Source: Sipunculus nudus
Lineage: Eukaryota > Annelida > Sipuncula > Golfingiida > Sipunculidae
DNA: 64,000 nt
Assembly: GCA_026874595.1 (NCBI GenBank)
Contig: CM049306.1
Location: forward strand, 100,185,642-100,249,641
Reading direction: 5' to 3'
Part shown: piece after piece, positions 25,975-37,580 of the stretch
How positions within the stretch are numbered: position 1 is the stretch's first letter
How the letters are laid out: every line of letters starts with the position of its first letter
Notes under the pieces: model-generated
Databases searched by the model: none
Told to the model about the DNA's origin: nothing
What the model saw: the letters and a program-made list of their open reading frames with translations, nothing else
Made by a program: the position numbers and the translations under genes

Positions 25975-26310
25975 AGGGTGGGTACGTTTGATTTTTGTTT
26001 TAAGGTTAACGCCCGGTCAGGGAATTCACAGCTTCAAAGAAAAACATGAAACGAGCAGTTTTTTTGTAACGATTTGATCAAGCATACGATTTCAATTACA
26101 TTAAACAAAGACAAAGTTTCAAAGGGGAAAATGGAAGACACATTTTTCTGTATTCAGTATACCAGTAATTGGATATCCCCAGGTGAATTCAGTGGCAGAA
26201 GTGGATGAGTCGCTTGATTTTAGGACTGTGAAGGGGTCTGGTGAAAAAGTATTCAAGGCTGTTTGATACGGCACAAAACATTCACACGCACATGTCTGAG
26301 ACTTTGGCGT
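25975..26310 (+). repeat. Interspersed repeat family R2, copy 1
   Basis: Shares ordered anchors with about 30,110-30,425: 'aaggttaacgcccgg', 'ggatatccccagg' (there 'agatatccccagg'), 'cgcttga' and 'ttcaaggctgtttgatacgg'. Both copies have the same orientation and similar spacing, about 110 bp between the second and last anchors. No open frame is shared, and no terminal inverted repeat or target duplication could be settled. Confidence 0.7.
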
Positions 26311-27232
26311 TTATTGTTGCGTAGATTGGATGATGGGCAAGCATTCTGAATTCAGCAGTATCTTCATATTTTATTTATGTATACCAGCCTGATTCTGTTA
26401 TAGGGCTATAGAGTTCAGTCACGCAGGGGTTATATTTTATTCATTAAAAAATAGTTTAAAATGTAACAAATGAATCAATGGTTTTATATTTTTTGTAAAG
26501 CAGAGCGCGGATAGATGTTTCTAAGAATAAAATCATTCTAAATCTAAATCATTTCTAAATCATTAAAGATGCACTGTCTTCTGTCAGATTCATCCGAAGC
26601 AAGTCTATTGTGATTTCATTGTTTGATCCGATGTTCAAATGTCAGAAACCAATATTTGACGCAGTCCTGGTCTGAGAGCAAATTATATTTAAAAGTAAGA
26701 GACGGGTCATTTTTATCCTAGGGTTTTACCAAGCACGGTGACTATAAAGCAATTTTATGAGACTCTTAGTCTTCTATATTTTCTCCCACAAAAAATGTAC
26801 TTAGACACACTCGTTTCTGCTTATAGCGATATAAAAATTTGCAAGCATTATTGTTGTAAGTGTCTTCCCCCCCCCCCCCCCATGTCATGATTCAAGAACA
26901 CTAGTTTTTCCTCCTTTTGGAAATGGGGGTAGATTCTCGTCGCCAGTGTGAGATATATACGTCCAACAACACACTTTACTGTGTCTGGTTTAAAAATACA
27001 ATCGAAAGACTCGGCCACACAGAAATGTAGGGATCTCATCCAGCAACCCTTCATATCTTATTAGGGTGGTGCTGATGTGAATTACTTGATCAAGAATGAT
27101 ACATAAATTTGTCACAAAAATTAATAGTAACAATACCACCAATATATCATTTAGTTTTCACTTAATACCGGATGTCGTACAAGTTTTCCATATCATCCAT
27201 AGGATATATATTCTATATAAATATATGTATTT
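26311..27232. other. Unique sequence with a 15-bp C run
   Basis: A homopolymer of C occupies 26,867-26,881. No gene recognised. The final bases (ATTT, 27229-27232) are the left target duplication of the following LTR element. Confidence 0.6.
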
Positions 27233-28046
27233 TGTTACGGAACCTAATATCAACAGATCACGTATGCGTGACGAACATAAATTTTGTAATTGAAATTTTA
27301 AAAAATTAGATTCTGTAATACTAGGCAGCGTGAAATGTCTAGGGGAATGACTAAAGAAGTCAGTGGTTTTTTTTTGTTAACAAATAATTATAATTTATTC
27401 TGAAAACAATCCTAACATTACAATACACTAAATCAATACAATTACACAGTATAACAACAGTACAACAGTAAATCAATAACAGTATATAAATAAAGTGTAC
27501 AGTACCTGGATACCACCACTGTCACAGTGACAAAAAAGTCCTTAAAAGCATATAATCCTTCTTAGAGAAAAAAAGTCCAATTCAATCACAAAATCAACTT
27601 GTTTTAATCCAAAAGTGAAGTACTGATAGCGATGCCAAAGGCAAACTAAAGAGTAACTAAAATCCGTCACAATTTTCAAGAAGAATAGCTAAAACTGACG
27701 CAATTACAGGAAAAGGTCCACAAACTGTCTTACACTCTTCTGTGTCCGCTGGAATATATCTCTCCTCTCTCTCGGCTCTAAAAAACAGCCCCTTATTTAT
27801 AACTTTTCACCTCAAGTCGAGAACTTTCCATTTCCCGAACAACGCTGTATTTCTACGTCAGGGTTCACATTTGGGCCGGTTCGGCTCGGCCAAGCGAGAA
27901 AGCCCCAGACTAGCATGACCGCTGTGTTTACACGTGGGCCGCACCCGGCCAGCTAGAACAAGGAACGCTGTAGCATAGCAACGCCCAGGGCTTGAGCCAA
28001 ACACGAATCAGTATGTCAACAGCACACAATAAAAGAGACAAGTCAA
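27233..28046 (-). mobile_element. 3' LTR of the deleted element (inner end truncated)
   Basis: Starts with the full TGTTACGG end and aligns with 40777 onward. At about 28,041-28,047 it passes directly into reverse-transcriptase sequence; the last ~35 bp of the LTR (ending CTGTAACA in the other copy) are missing. The junction falls on a short shared 'acaagtcaa' word, compatible with microhomology or template switching. A TATA-like box and GGGGCTGT on the minus strand near 27,785-27,805 mark the promoter. Confidence 0.85.
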
Positions 28047-29039
28047 GCAGAATTGCTTTCAAATTCAGAAATGCATTTTCACACTGAACATTCATTACAA
28101 ACTTTTGTTTCATCTTTAACAAATTAGTCAAAGGTTCAGCTACAGCAGAAAAATTTGGACAAAACTTCCTGTAGTATCCAAACATACCAAGAATACGCAT
28201 TATTTGCTTTTTGTTTTCTGGCCTAGAAAAAAAACAGATATAGCATTTATTTTAGCATCAACAGGTTTTATTTAACCCTGCCTTACAATATGACCCAAAA
28301 ATGCTACTTGTGCATGACAAAACTCAGATTTTACTAAGCTGATGGTCAGACGTGCTTCACTGAGTCTTTCGAAAAGGTCGTGAAGAATTTGCAGATGTTT
28401 CTCCCAGGTGTCGCTGTACACGATAAAGTCACCAATATATGCGTTGCAGCCCTGAATGTCCTTGACAATGATATGGATGAGGCGCTGGAACGTGGCTGGC
28501 GAGTTCTTCATGCCAAACGGCATAACTTTATACTGGTACAGTCCTTGCGGCGTCACATATGCGGACACTTCTTTCGCTCGTTCTGTCAGCGGAACTTGCC
28601 AGAATCATTTAAACAAGTCAATTTTGGAAACATACCTGGAGCTACCGACTCTATCAATACAACCATCGATCCTTAGAATCGGGAACGTGTTAGTCTTGGT
28701 GACAGAGTTCAGTTTTCGATAATCTGTGCACATACGGTAACTTCCATCAGGGTTTGGCACAAGAATACATGGTGAACTCCAGTTACTCTTACTAGGTTCA
28801 ACAAAATCATTGTCTAGCAAATATTGAACCTCATCTTGTAGATACTTTTGCTTTTCTGGATTCAGTCTATGAGGATGCTGCTTGGATGTGCTTGCCTCGA
28901 CGACATCGACGCCATGGCACAATATGTTAGTTCCCGTTAGAATTTCACTAAACAAATGTTCATAATTCCGCAGCAGGTTCTTGAGGTCTTGTTGTTGTTG
29001 TGCGATAAGGTGTGACAGTTTGGCATCCAGGTTGTTAAG
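28047..29039 (-). pseudogene. Ty3/gypsy reverse-transcriptase fragment, inactivated
   Basis: The minus strand encodes recognisable pol reverse-transcriptase pieces in order: the WSSPCILVPNPDGSYRMC region and TDYRKLN, then YVSKIDL, VMPFGMKNSPATFQRL, the catalytic-box region YIGD followed by FIVYSDTW, FLGHIV, and the thumb/connection motif GYYRKFCPNFSAVAEPL. Three lesions are visible. An in-frame TGA lies at 28,605-28,607. The first catalytic Asp of the YxDD box is replaced by Gly (codon 28,431-28,433). A stop (28,272-28,274) with a frameshift lies between the FLGHIV and GYYRKF motifs. Protease, RNase H and integrase are absent. Family assignment rests on these motifs; the lineage within Ty3/gypsy is not resolved. 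Confidence 0.9.
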
Positions 29040-29704
29040 CATTACAATACACTAAATTAATACAATTACACAATTTAACAACAGTACAACTGTAAATCAA
29101 TGCAAGTAAATAAATAAAGTGTACAGTATCTGGATACCACCACTGTCACTGCGACAAAAAGTCCTTTAAAGCATATAATCCAGATGAACAGTTCACATAA
29201 ATCTTCTCAGAGAATAACAGTCCAGTTCAATCACAAAATTAACTTGTTGCAATCCCAAAGTGAAGTTCCTGTTATAATTCCCGAAGACAAACTGAAGACT
29301 ATATAAGATCCGTCACAGATTTAGAAGAATATCTATAACTGCCGCACTTATCGGAAAAGGTCCACAACTGACTTACACGCTTCTGTGTCCGCTGGAATAT
29401 ATCTATCCTCTCTCTCTCGGCTCTAAAACACAGCCCCTTATTTATAACTTTTTACCTCAAGTCGAGAACTTTCCATTTCCCGAACAATCCAAAGAACCTA
29501 ACATGATACACAGTACACACATTACAGGAAACCTCTAGAACAAAGGACGCTGTATTAACACGTGGGCCGCACCCGGCCAGCTAGAACAAGGAACGCTGTA
29601 GCATAGCAACGCCAAGGGCTTGAGCCAAACACGAATCAGAATGTCAACAACGCACAATAAAAGAGACAAGTCAACAGCTCACAATAAAACAGACATCTGT
29701 AACA
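29040..29704 (-). mobile_element. 5' LTR of the deleted element (inner ~183 bp missing)
   Basis: Begins at 'cattacaatacac', which is about 183 bp inside the complete LTR, and runs to the intact CTGTAACA end at 29704. On the minus strand a TATA-like box (TATAAATA) precedes GGGGCTGT near 29,430-29,447. It carries about 100 bp (29,565-29,660) nearly identical to the partner LTR at 27,930-28,035. The missing inner part is the U5 side, so the primer-binding site is lost as well. Confidence 0.85.
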
Positions 29705-29706
29705 AT

Positions 29707-29708
<2 letters not shown>

Positions 29709-29739
<31 letters not shown>

Positions 29740-29785
29740 ATTATATATATATATAATTATATATATATATGTTCATATATATAAT
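29709..29785. repeat. AT-palindromic tract at the element's insertion edge
   Basis: Short runs of (TA)n are joined by AATT centres, giving several self-complementary segments. It lies directly beside the target duplication of the LTR element. Confidence 0.85.
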
Positions 29786-30109
29786 GTTAATATTGAAATC
29801 TCCCCGAATTGTGTAGCACATGTATATTCGGCATTTTACCTTCAGAAGGTGGAAATTGTTGTAACTGTTTCAGCCACATTGAAATAACTTCCACAAGTAA
29901 AAGATAAAAAATACCAATATCATCTACGGATAAAAGAGAGAGGCGGAAATGTAACAAAAAGTTCAAAAGAGTCTGTGTCACACCACTGATACAAAAAAAA
30001 TCTTTTTCCCTCCAATCTTTAACCGGACACTTAGGACAAGCCGTCGGTGTCATGAAAATCCTGTTCACCTGACCCACATATCTTAGTACAATTAAACATT
30101 TCTAGAAGA
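29786..30109. other. Unique sequence with a weak minus-strand frame
   Basis: A minus-strand frame of 96 codons (29,787-30,077) opens with GTG, contains CPKCP and two hydrophobic stretches, and matches no family I know. It may be a chance frame in AT-rich DNA. Confidence 0.3.
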
Positions 30110-30425
30110 GGTAGGGATGGTATGTTAAATTTTAGCTTAAAGGTTAACGCCCGGGGACTTAAACACGTAACCCATCCTTTTTATACATTCTAGCTATAGC
30201 AAAAGATATTTAACACAACAAACTTTCAGAAGCATTCTTTTCTTTATTCAAAATACTGGTTATTAGATATCCCCAGGAGGATTTCAGCCGCGCAGGGTCA
30301 TGAAAACGGAATGGCCGCTTGACTTGAGGGCTGCGGAAGCGACAGATAAAAAGAATTCAAGGCTGTTTGATACGGCATCAAACCGCTCACGCACACGCGT
30401 TGCCGAATCTGGCATTACCAGGGTT
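30110..30425 (+). repeat. Interspersed repeat family R2, copy 2
   Basis: Same ordered anchors as the copy at 25,975-26,310, in the same orientation. Here 'gcttgacttgagggctgcgg' corresponds to 'gcttgattttaggactgtga' in copy 1, so divergence is substantial. Confidence 0.7.
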
Positions 30426-32040
30426 ATCTATTTTATGGTCCCTTTTCAATATATTGTTGTTTATAGTCTTCGTATCCTCTAAAGCTGTGGCGCATTTTTT
30501 TTCCCTTCTTTCCATTTTCTATGAAACAAACGAATTAGCTGTTCTTGGCCTTGTGTTTTCCCATCTGTCCGTCTTGGTCTATTATTCCGCCACTTTTCAA
30601 ATTTTAGCATAGCTATATAAACATATTATCTGTTTTTGCTTCAATGCACTCTGGTCGTCTAGTTTGTTTATGTGTTGGACTAAGCAGTATCGACAAAGTT
30701 TTTCACTGAAATTTGAGAAGGAAAGGTAAAGCTATAATTTTTAAACGAATCAGTAAAATTCATGTGTGTACATGGACCTGGATATAACCGAATTCTCTCA
30801 TTTCCATCTGTCGTCTTTTATGTTTCCCCGTCAAATATCTCCACAAATATATCTGTCCCCCCCCCCCCCCCCCCCCAAAAAAAAAAAATCCATAATACTT
30901 CTTTCTTCACCCTTCCTCATCCACAAAATTACATTCAACTTAATTAAACTTTCTTTGTCATTTTTTTGAAAATCTAGGTACATTTACACTTTCTTATTTC
31001 GAAGGTTAGGTAATGACGCAGTCATGGTGACGTCGTAAAATTGCAGATATCTCGTCACAGCGATGACATGGTAATAATGATGTTTTAAAGAGAATAAGTT
31101 CACCGCATAGAGTTTCATGCTGTTATTATAATCGTTACAGACCAATCTACGCGAGTTAGAAACTATTATAGACCGATGACGATACAAGCCATCAGTAAGC
31201 GATAAACGTCTAACTGAATGGCCTACTAGCTGCATATTACGTTTGTCAGTATCTTCCTAGATTTCCAGATCAATCAGATATTGAGGCGAATCTAGTTTAG
31301 GGTCAGTTAGAGCAATTGCGGAGGTACGTTCTCAGTGAGAGCTTTTTATAGTTAGTATATGAGATCCACTCACATCAAATGTCCATGAAGAGTAAAAAAA
31401 AATGTACTTTTGAATATCAATTTATATAAACCACCGTTAAGCCATTATATCATACATACACATTAGGACTTAAGGAGATACAGATACCCAACTGCCGACA
31501 GTCATGAGAGATATAAACAAGGCAAACAACAGGTAGAGAAAAAGGAGAGCTCATATACTCTCGTTTTGGATCAACAGTGACACCTGGTTGTGCACACAAT
31601 ATGTGAACCGCTGTGCTGATAAATTGATTAATACTAAACCATGCAGTCCCGTGTTATTGTTCATTGCAAAACACTGTTTTGCCTATGTTGTAGCAGTATT
31701 ATTACATATAAAACGGAAGAGTTTAGGAAGAGATGTTTTGATGAATTTTTACGGTGGTGTTTCCAGTATTATATATCTGTCGTGTGGGCCTCCAATATCC
31801 AATGAATTTGCTATAAATCAGCATTCTAAGGATTGCAGGCCTCCATCATGTGTCTGCATTCATTGTTTCGACCCACTTTGATAGGTCCATTCGAGTATAA
31901 GTGACTCTACATTTGTGAATAATCCTTGATGACGTTCCTGATTCCGGAGCCACACCAAAATCTAATCGATTCTTACTTGGCCCATCCCCAAATGCCATGA
32001 AAATTTCATGAGATCCCGTTCATGACTGAGTTATGGTGTG
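30426..32040. other. Unique sequence with C/A homopolymer
   Basis: A 20-bp C run (30,857-30,876) is followed by a 12-bp A run (30,877-30,888). No gene recognised. Confidence 0.55.
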
Positions 32041-32047
32041 AAAAAAC

Positions 32048-32079
32048 ATACGAACACACACACAAACACACACACACAC

Positions 32080-32117
<38 letters not shown>
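32048..32117. repeat. (CA)n microsatellite
   Basis: A CA dinucleotide run of about 70 bp with a few interruptions. Confidence 0.95.
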
Positions 32118-32119
<2 letters not shown>

Positions 32120-32300
32120 AAGAGCGGGAATAAACGCAAACCCTCCTGGCGGAACCAAATCAGATATGTGAACAGCTGTGGTGTGCCGTCAGTGTGTTCC
32201 TGTAAAAAGAAAGACCAAAACTGTTTTCCTGTAAGACTGAGCACCATAGCTGTAGTTGCACCTGGACGATGATTTTGATTATGTTATGGCTGGAGGCTAT

Positions 32301-32494
32301 GGGGACAACTACCCCCTGGACAATTACCCCCCGGACAACTAACCTCCAGACAACTACCTCAGTAATTATCCAGGGGGTAGTTGTCTGGGGGGGGGGGTAG
32401 TTGTCCGAGGGGGTAATTGTCTGGGGGTAATTGTCCAGAGGGTAATTGTCGGGGGGTAATTGTCCGGGGGGTAATTGTCCGGGCAGTAGTTGTC
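32301..32494. repeat. Inverted C/G-rich minisatellite (foldback)
   Basis: The left arm (32,301-32,357) has about four ~17-bp units of the type 'ggacaattaccccc'. After a ~14-bp AT-rich centre, the right arm (32,371-32,494) has about eight units of the reverse complement, 'gggggtaattgtcc'. The sequence just outside the arms is also loosely inverted ('ggctatggggacaacta' against the complement of 'tagttgtcctgttgcc'). The right arm has repeated G runs on the plus strand and could form G-quadruplexes. Confidence 0.9.
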
Positions 32495-32736
32495 CTGTTG
32501 CCATGGCTGGAAATCCAAAGACACGTTAACATGAAGTATCGGCCATAGGTTAGCTGCAGATTATCGATTGTCGCAGGATTTAGCTTTTAGATCGAATATT
32601 AGCCAAGGGTTAGCGTTAAAATACCGTATTTTGTGGCTAGCGAGTGTGTGCAATTAATCTAAATATCTGATTGTCGATAGTTCTGACAAATATCGCGACA
32701 ATAATCGATGACTCCGATAAGAATTGATTACATCGT

Positions 32737-32865
32737 CGATGGCTCTGATAGGAATAGAACCAAGAACGATACGATTATTAAGGCCACGAAAAAACCTTAT
32801 AACAGTATGGATGGCTGTGACAGGAATAAAACCAAGAACCGATATGATTTTTAAGGCTACGTCAA
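32737..32865 (+). repeat. Short degenerate tandem duplication (~70 bp unit)
   Basis: Two direct copies of 'atggct' plus 'tgataggaatagaaccaaga' then 'cgatac' and 'attaaggc'. The second reads 'tgacaggaataaaaccaaga'. Confidence 0.6.
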
Positions 32866-33279
32866 AAATTTAGAGCATTATTTTTCGCGCTTACAAGATA
32901 TGGTTCATTTTATTTTATTTTTCATTTCGCTTTAAAAACTCACAAGAGCGTACGCCAGGGTCCACTAAAATAATTAAAGCAATTAAGAATATTTCTCCAG
33001 ACTGGGTTTTCTCAAGTTTGTAAGCTCACGGTGTCATAATTTATATCGTCTTTCCCAGGAGTGCAGATGCAATATTCTCAGAACCAGATAAAACCGTTTT
33101 AAACTTTCCACTGAATAATATCATTATTGGCAAAAAAATCTTTTAGGTTTTCCTTTGGTCTTGAAAATTTGATATATTAAATAAAAAAACTAGACGACCA
33201 TAGGTCGAACGCTTGCCGGAAATCGGAAGTGAAACACAGACGGAGAGACAGAACATATTGTTGGTTTTCTATTAATGGA

Positions 33280-34089
33280 ATGACCCTCAGGGACATTGCT
33301 GAGAATATGTGGCCCGTAGAATGACATATGAGACAAAAGAACAGGCAAGCAGACAAAGCTGACAACAAAAGACGAACAGACAGACATACTGACTTTGTGA
33401 GACAAGATTGACACCAGATGACTTAACCTAGTTATGGAGAAGATTCAAAGGAAGAAAATGAGTTATAATTTATGTAATTTAGATTTTTAGTTTTGGAGGT
33501 ATGGCGAATTAATGATATACTTGGGAGGCTCGACTGTAGTGCCCTCTGGCGGACATATTTCGAAGACGACAAATGCGTTTCGTATTATCAGTGTATGACA
33601 TGAGATGTCCCAGTTTCAAAAGGATTCCGTCAAAGCTGTGGCCTGTAGAATGCTATATGTAAGGCGTAAGAACCAGCAGGCAGGCGACTTTGAGGATAAC
33701 GGACAAACAGATGGACACACTGACAAAGTGACAGAAGATTGAAACCAGATGCCTTAATCAGGTTAAGGAGAAGACTCAAAGGAAGAAAATAAGCTAAAGT
33801 TTATGTAACTGAGGTTTTGGGTGTAGAGATATGGCCAATACAATGGTATGTGTGTGATGGTCGTGTGCAGCGCCCACTAGTGGCCATATCCCTATAATGA
33901 AAAATTTATTTCTAGATATTAGTGTAAGACATAAGATGTAATAGTTTCAAAAGGATTCCGTCAAAACTGTGGCCTATAGAATACTATATGTGAGACGCAA
34001 GAGCAAGCAGGCGAATTTGAGGACAACTGACAAACAGACGGACACAATGACAAAGTGACACAACATTGAGATCAGATGACATTATCAGT
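33280..34089 (+). repeat. Diverged monomers at the left edge of the 1,122-bp array
   Basis: Two to three ~325-335-bp monomers precede the regular array. Each has 'ttcaaaaggattccgtcaaa', 'tgtggcc', 'gacaaacaga' plus 'ggacacactgacaaagtgac', a 'gaagactcaaaggaagaaaa' block and a CGCCC..CTAG..GGCCATAT-type core. They are less alike than the later units, as expected at an array edge. Confidence 0.85.
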
Positions 34090-37000
34090 TTATGGAGAAG
34101 ACTCAGAGGGAAAAAATAAGCTATAGTTTATGTAATTGAGGCTTTGGGTTTTAGAGATATGGCCAATGTAATGATATCTGTGTGAGGGTCGTGTGCAGCG
34201 CCCCCTAGCAGCCATATTCAAAAAATGAAAAAACAATTTCGAGATACTAGTGTAGGACTTATGATATGTCAGTTTCAAAAAGATTCCTGCAATAATGTGG
34301 CCGTTGGCGCAAGATGAATGAAATCTCGAAATATCTCTATTCACGAGATATTTTACGAGATACTGCAAGACTTGTAATAAAATCTTGTAGTACTAGTTGA
34401 GAGCTACCTGATGCAAAAAACTAGATCACTCTAGCTTTAAAACTGACAAAGTTAGAAAAATAAGATCCCTTATTTTCGAATATCATGACTTTTCCCCAAA
34501 AAATTGTAACCATGGTTACGGCAAATTTGAGTCAGCTACACACCAGATGACAGGCCTTGGAATGACGATTAAAATGAGCTATTGTTGAAGTAGATACGAC
34601 TAATAGTCACAAAGATATGAAGAAAAAAACGTTTTGAGAAGTTTTGACGACCTTGACCTTGACCTTTGACCTACTTTAACCAAAAACAATGGGGCACCTA
34701 GAAATTATGTTTTCCAACATCCCTGTAAGTTTCAAGGTTATTGTGGCAAAATTGTGGCCAGGAGAGTGGTGACAAACAAACAAACAAACAAGAACAAGCA
34801 AGTAGGCGAATTTGAGGACAACTGACAAACAGACGGACACACTGACAAAGTGACTCAAGACTGAGTCCAGATGACTACTCCAGATTATGGAGACGACTCA
34901 AAGGAAGAAAAAAGCTACAGTCTATGTAACTGAGGTTTATAGTTTTGGAGATATTGCCAAAGCATGATATGTTGGGAGAGGTTCGAGTTCAGCGCCCCCT
35001 AGCGGCCATATCCGGAAAATGGAAAATTGGTTTCGAGATATTAGTGTAAGACTTAAGATGTAATAGTTTCAAAAGGATTCTTTCAAAACTGTAGCCTGTA
35101 GAATGCTATATGTGAGACGCAAGAGCAAGCAGGCGAATTTCAGGACAACTGACAAACAGACGGACACAATGACAAAGTGACACAACATTGAGACCAGATG
35201 ACATCATCAGTTTATGGAGAAGACTCAGAGGGAAAAAATAAGCTATAGTTTATGTAATTGAGGCTTTGGGTTTTAGAGATATGGCCAATGTAATGATATC
35301 TGTGTGAGGGTCGTGTGCAGCGCCCCCTAGCAGCCATATTCAAAAAATGAAAAAACCATTTCGAGATACTAGTGTAGGACTTATGATATGTCAGTTTCAA
35401 AAAGATTCCTGCAATAATATGGCCGTTGGCGCAAGATGAATGAAATCTCGAAATATCTCTATTCACGAGATATTTTACGAGATACTGCAAGACTTGTAAT
35501 AAAATCTTGTAGTACTAGTTGAGAGCTACCTGATGCAAAAAACTAGATCACTCTAGCTTTAAAACTGACAAAGTTAGAAAAATAAGATCCCTTATTTTCG
35601 AATATCATGACTTTTCCCCAAAAAATTGTAACCATGGTTACGGCAAATTTGAGTCAGCTACACACCAGATGACAGGCCTTGGAATGACGATTAAAATGAG
35701 CTATTGTTGAAGTAGATACGACTAATAGTCACAAAGATATGAAGAAAAAAACGTTTTGAGAAGTTTTGACGACCTTGACCTTGACCTTTGACCTACTTTA
35801 ACCAAAAACAATGGGGCACCTAGAAATTATGTTTTCCAACATCCCTGTAAGTTTCAAGGTTATTGTGGCAAAATTGTGGCCAGGAGAGTGGTGACAAACA
35901 AACAAACAAACAAGAACAAGCAAGTAGGCGAATTTGAGGACAACTGACAAACAGACGGACACACTGACAAAGTGACTCAAGACTGAGTCCAGATGACTAC
36001 TCCAGATTATGGAGACGACTCAAAGGAAGAAAAAAGCTACAGTCTATGTAACTGAGGTTTATAGTTTTGGAGATATTGCCAAAGCATGATATGTTGGGAG
36101 AGGTTCGAGTTCAGCGCCCCCTAGCGGCCATATCCGGAAAATGGAAAATTGGTTTCGAGATATTAGTGTAAGACTTAAGATGTAATAGTTTCAAAAGGAT
36201 TCTTTCAAAACTGTAGCCTGTAGAATGCTATATGTAAGACGCAAGAGCAAGCAGTCGAATTTCAGGACAACTGACAAACAGACGGACACAATGACAAAGT
36301 GACACAACATTGAGACCAGATGACATCATCAGTTTATGGAGAAGACTCAGAGGGAAAAAATAAGCTATAGTTTATGTAATTGAGGCTTTGGGTTTCAGAG
36401 ATATGGCCAATGTAATGATATGTGTGTGAGGTTCGTGTGCAGCGCCCCCTAGCAGCCATATTCAAAAAATGAAAAAACGATTTCGAGATACTAGTGTAGG
36501 ACTTATGATATGTCAGTTTCAAAAAGATTCCTGCAATAATGTGGCCTTCGGCGCAAGATGAATGAAATCTCGAAATATCTCTATTCACGAGATATTTTTC
36601 GAGATACTGCAAGACTTTTTATAAAATCTTGTAGTACTAGTTGAATGCTACCTGATGCAAAAAACTAGATCACTCTAGCTTTAAAACTGACAAAGTTACA
36701 AAAATTAGACCCCTTATTTTCGAATATCATGACTTTTCCCCAAAAAATTGTAACCATGGTTACGGCAAATTTGAGTCAGCTACACACCAGATGACAGGCC
36801 TTGGAATGACGATTAAAATGAGCTATTGTTGAAGTAGATACGACTAATAGTCACAAAGATATGAAGAAAAAAACGTTTTGAGAAGTTTTGACGACCTTGA
36901 CCTTGACCTTTGACCTACTTTAACCAAAAACAATGGGGCACCTAGAAATTATGTTTTCCAACATCCCTGTAAGTTTCAAGGTTATTGTGGCAAAATTGTG

Positions 37001-37580
37001 GCCAGGAGAGTGGTGACAAACAAACAAACAAACAAGAACAAGCAAGTAGGCGAATTTGAGGACAACTGACAAACAGACGGACACACTGACAAAGTGACTC
37101 AAGACTGAGTCCAGATGACTACTCCAGATTATGGAGACGACTCAAAGGAAGAAAAAAGCTACAGTCTATGTAACTGAGGTTTATAGTTTTGGAGATATTG
37201 CCAAAGCATGATATGTTGGGAGAGGTTCGAGTTCAGCGCCCCCTAGCGGCCATATCCGGAAAATGGAAAATTGGTTTCGAGATATTAGTGTAAGACTTAA
37301 GATGTAATAGTTTCAAAAGGATTCTTTCAAAACTGTAGCCTGTAGAATGCTATATGTGAGACGCAAGAGCAAGCAGTCGAATTTCAGGACAACTGACAAA
37401 CAGACGGACACAATGACAAAGTGACACAACATTGAGACCAGATGACATCATCAGTTTATGGAGAAGACTCAGAGGGAAAAAATAAGCTATAGTTTATGTA
37501 ATTGAGGCTTTGGGTTTTAGAGATATGGCCAATGTAATGATATGTGTGTGAGGTTCGTGTGCAGCGCCCCCTAGCAGCCA
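33537..37580 (-). promoter_or_regulatory. Nine CTCF-like 19-bp motifs, all one orientation
   Basis: The minus strand at nine places fits the 19-bp CTCF consensus YDRCCASYAGRKGGCRSYV (quoted from memory) with one or two mismatches. Positions: 33537-33555, 33868-33886, 34196-34214, 34990-35008, 35318-35336, 36112-36130, 36440-36458, 37234-37252 and 37562-37580. The best group (34990, 36112, 37234) reads TGGCCGCTAGGGGGCGCTG, with one mismatch. The 34196 group reads TGGCTGCTAGGGGGCGCTG, with two. The copy at 33868 reads TGGCCACTAGTGGGCGCTG, with one. CTCF is conserved across bilaterians. Whether the host protein binds here is not shown. Confidence 0.5.

Larger units (their letters stand above)
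27233..29704 (-). mobile_element. Internally deleted Ty3/gypsy-type LTR retrotransposon with target duplication
   Basis: The outer ends are intact: TGTTACGG at 27233 and CTGTAACA ending at 29704. They are flanked by the same 4-mer, ATTT (27229-27232 and 29705-29708), as expected for integrase-made 4-bp target duplications. On the minus strand the order is 5' LTR (29704 to 29040), about 1 kb of reverse-transcriptase sequence, then 3' LTR (28046 to 27233). Gag, protease, RNase H, integrase, primer-binding site and polypurine tract are missing. Both LTRs are cut on their inner sides. The element is non-functional. Confidence 0.9.

Noticed and set aside
29787-30077. 96-codon minus-strand frame with CPKCP as a zinc-binding exon
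   Set aside because: Only one Cys pair, GTG start and AT-driven composition; no family recognised.
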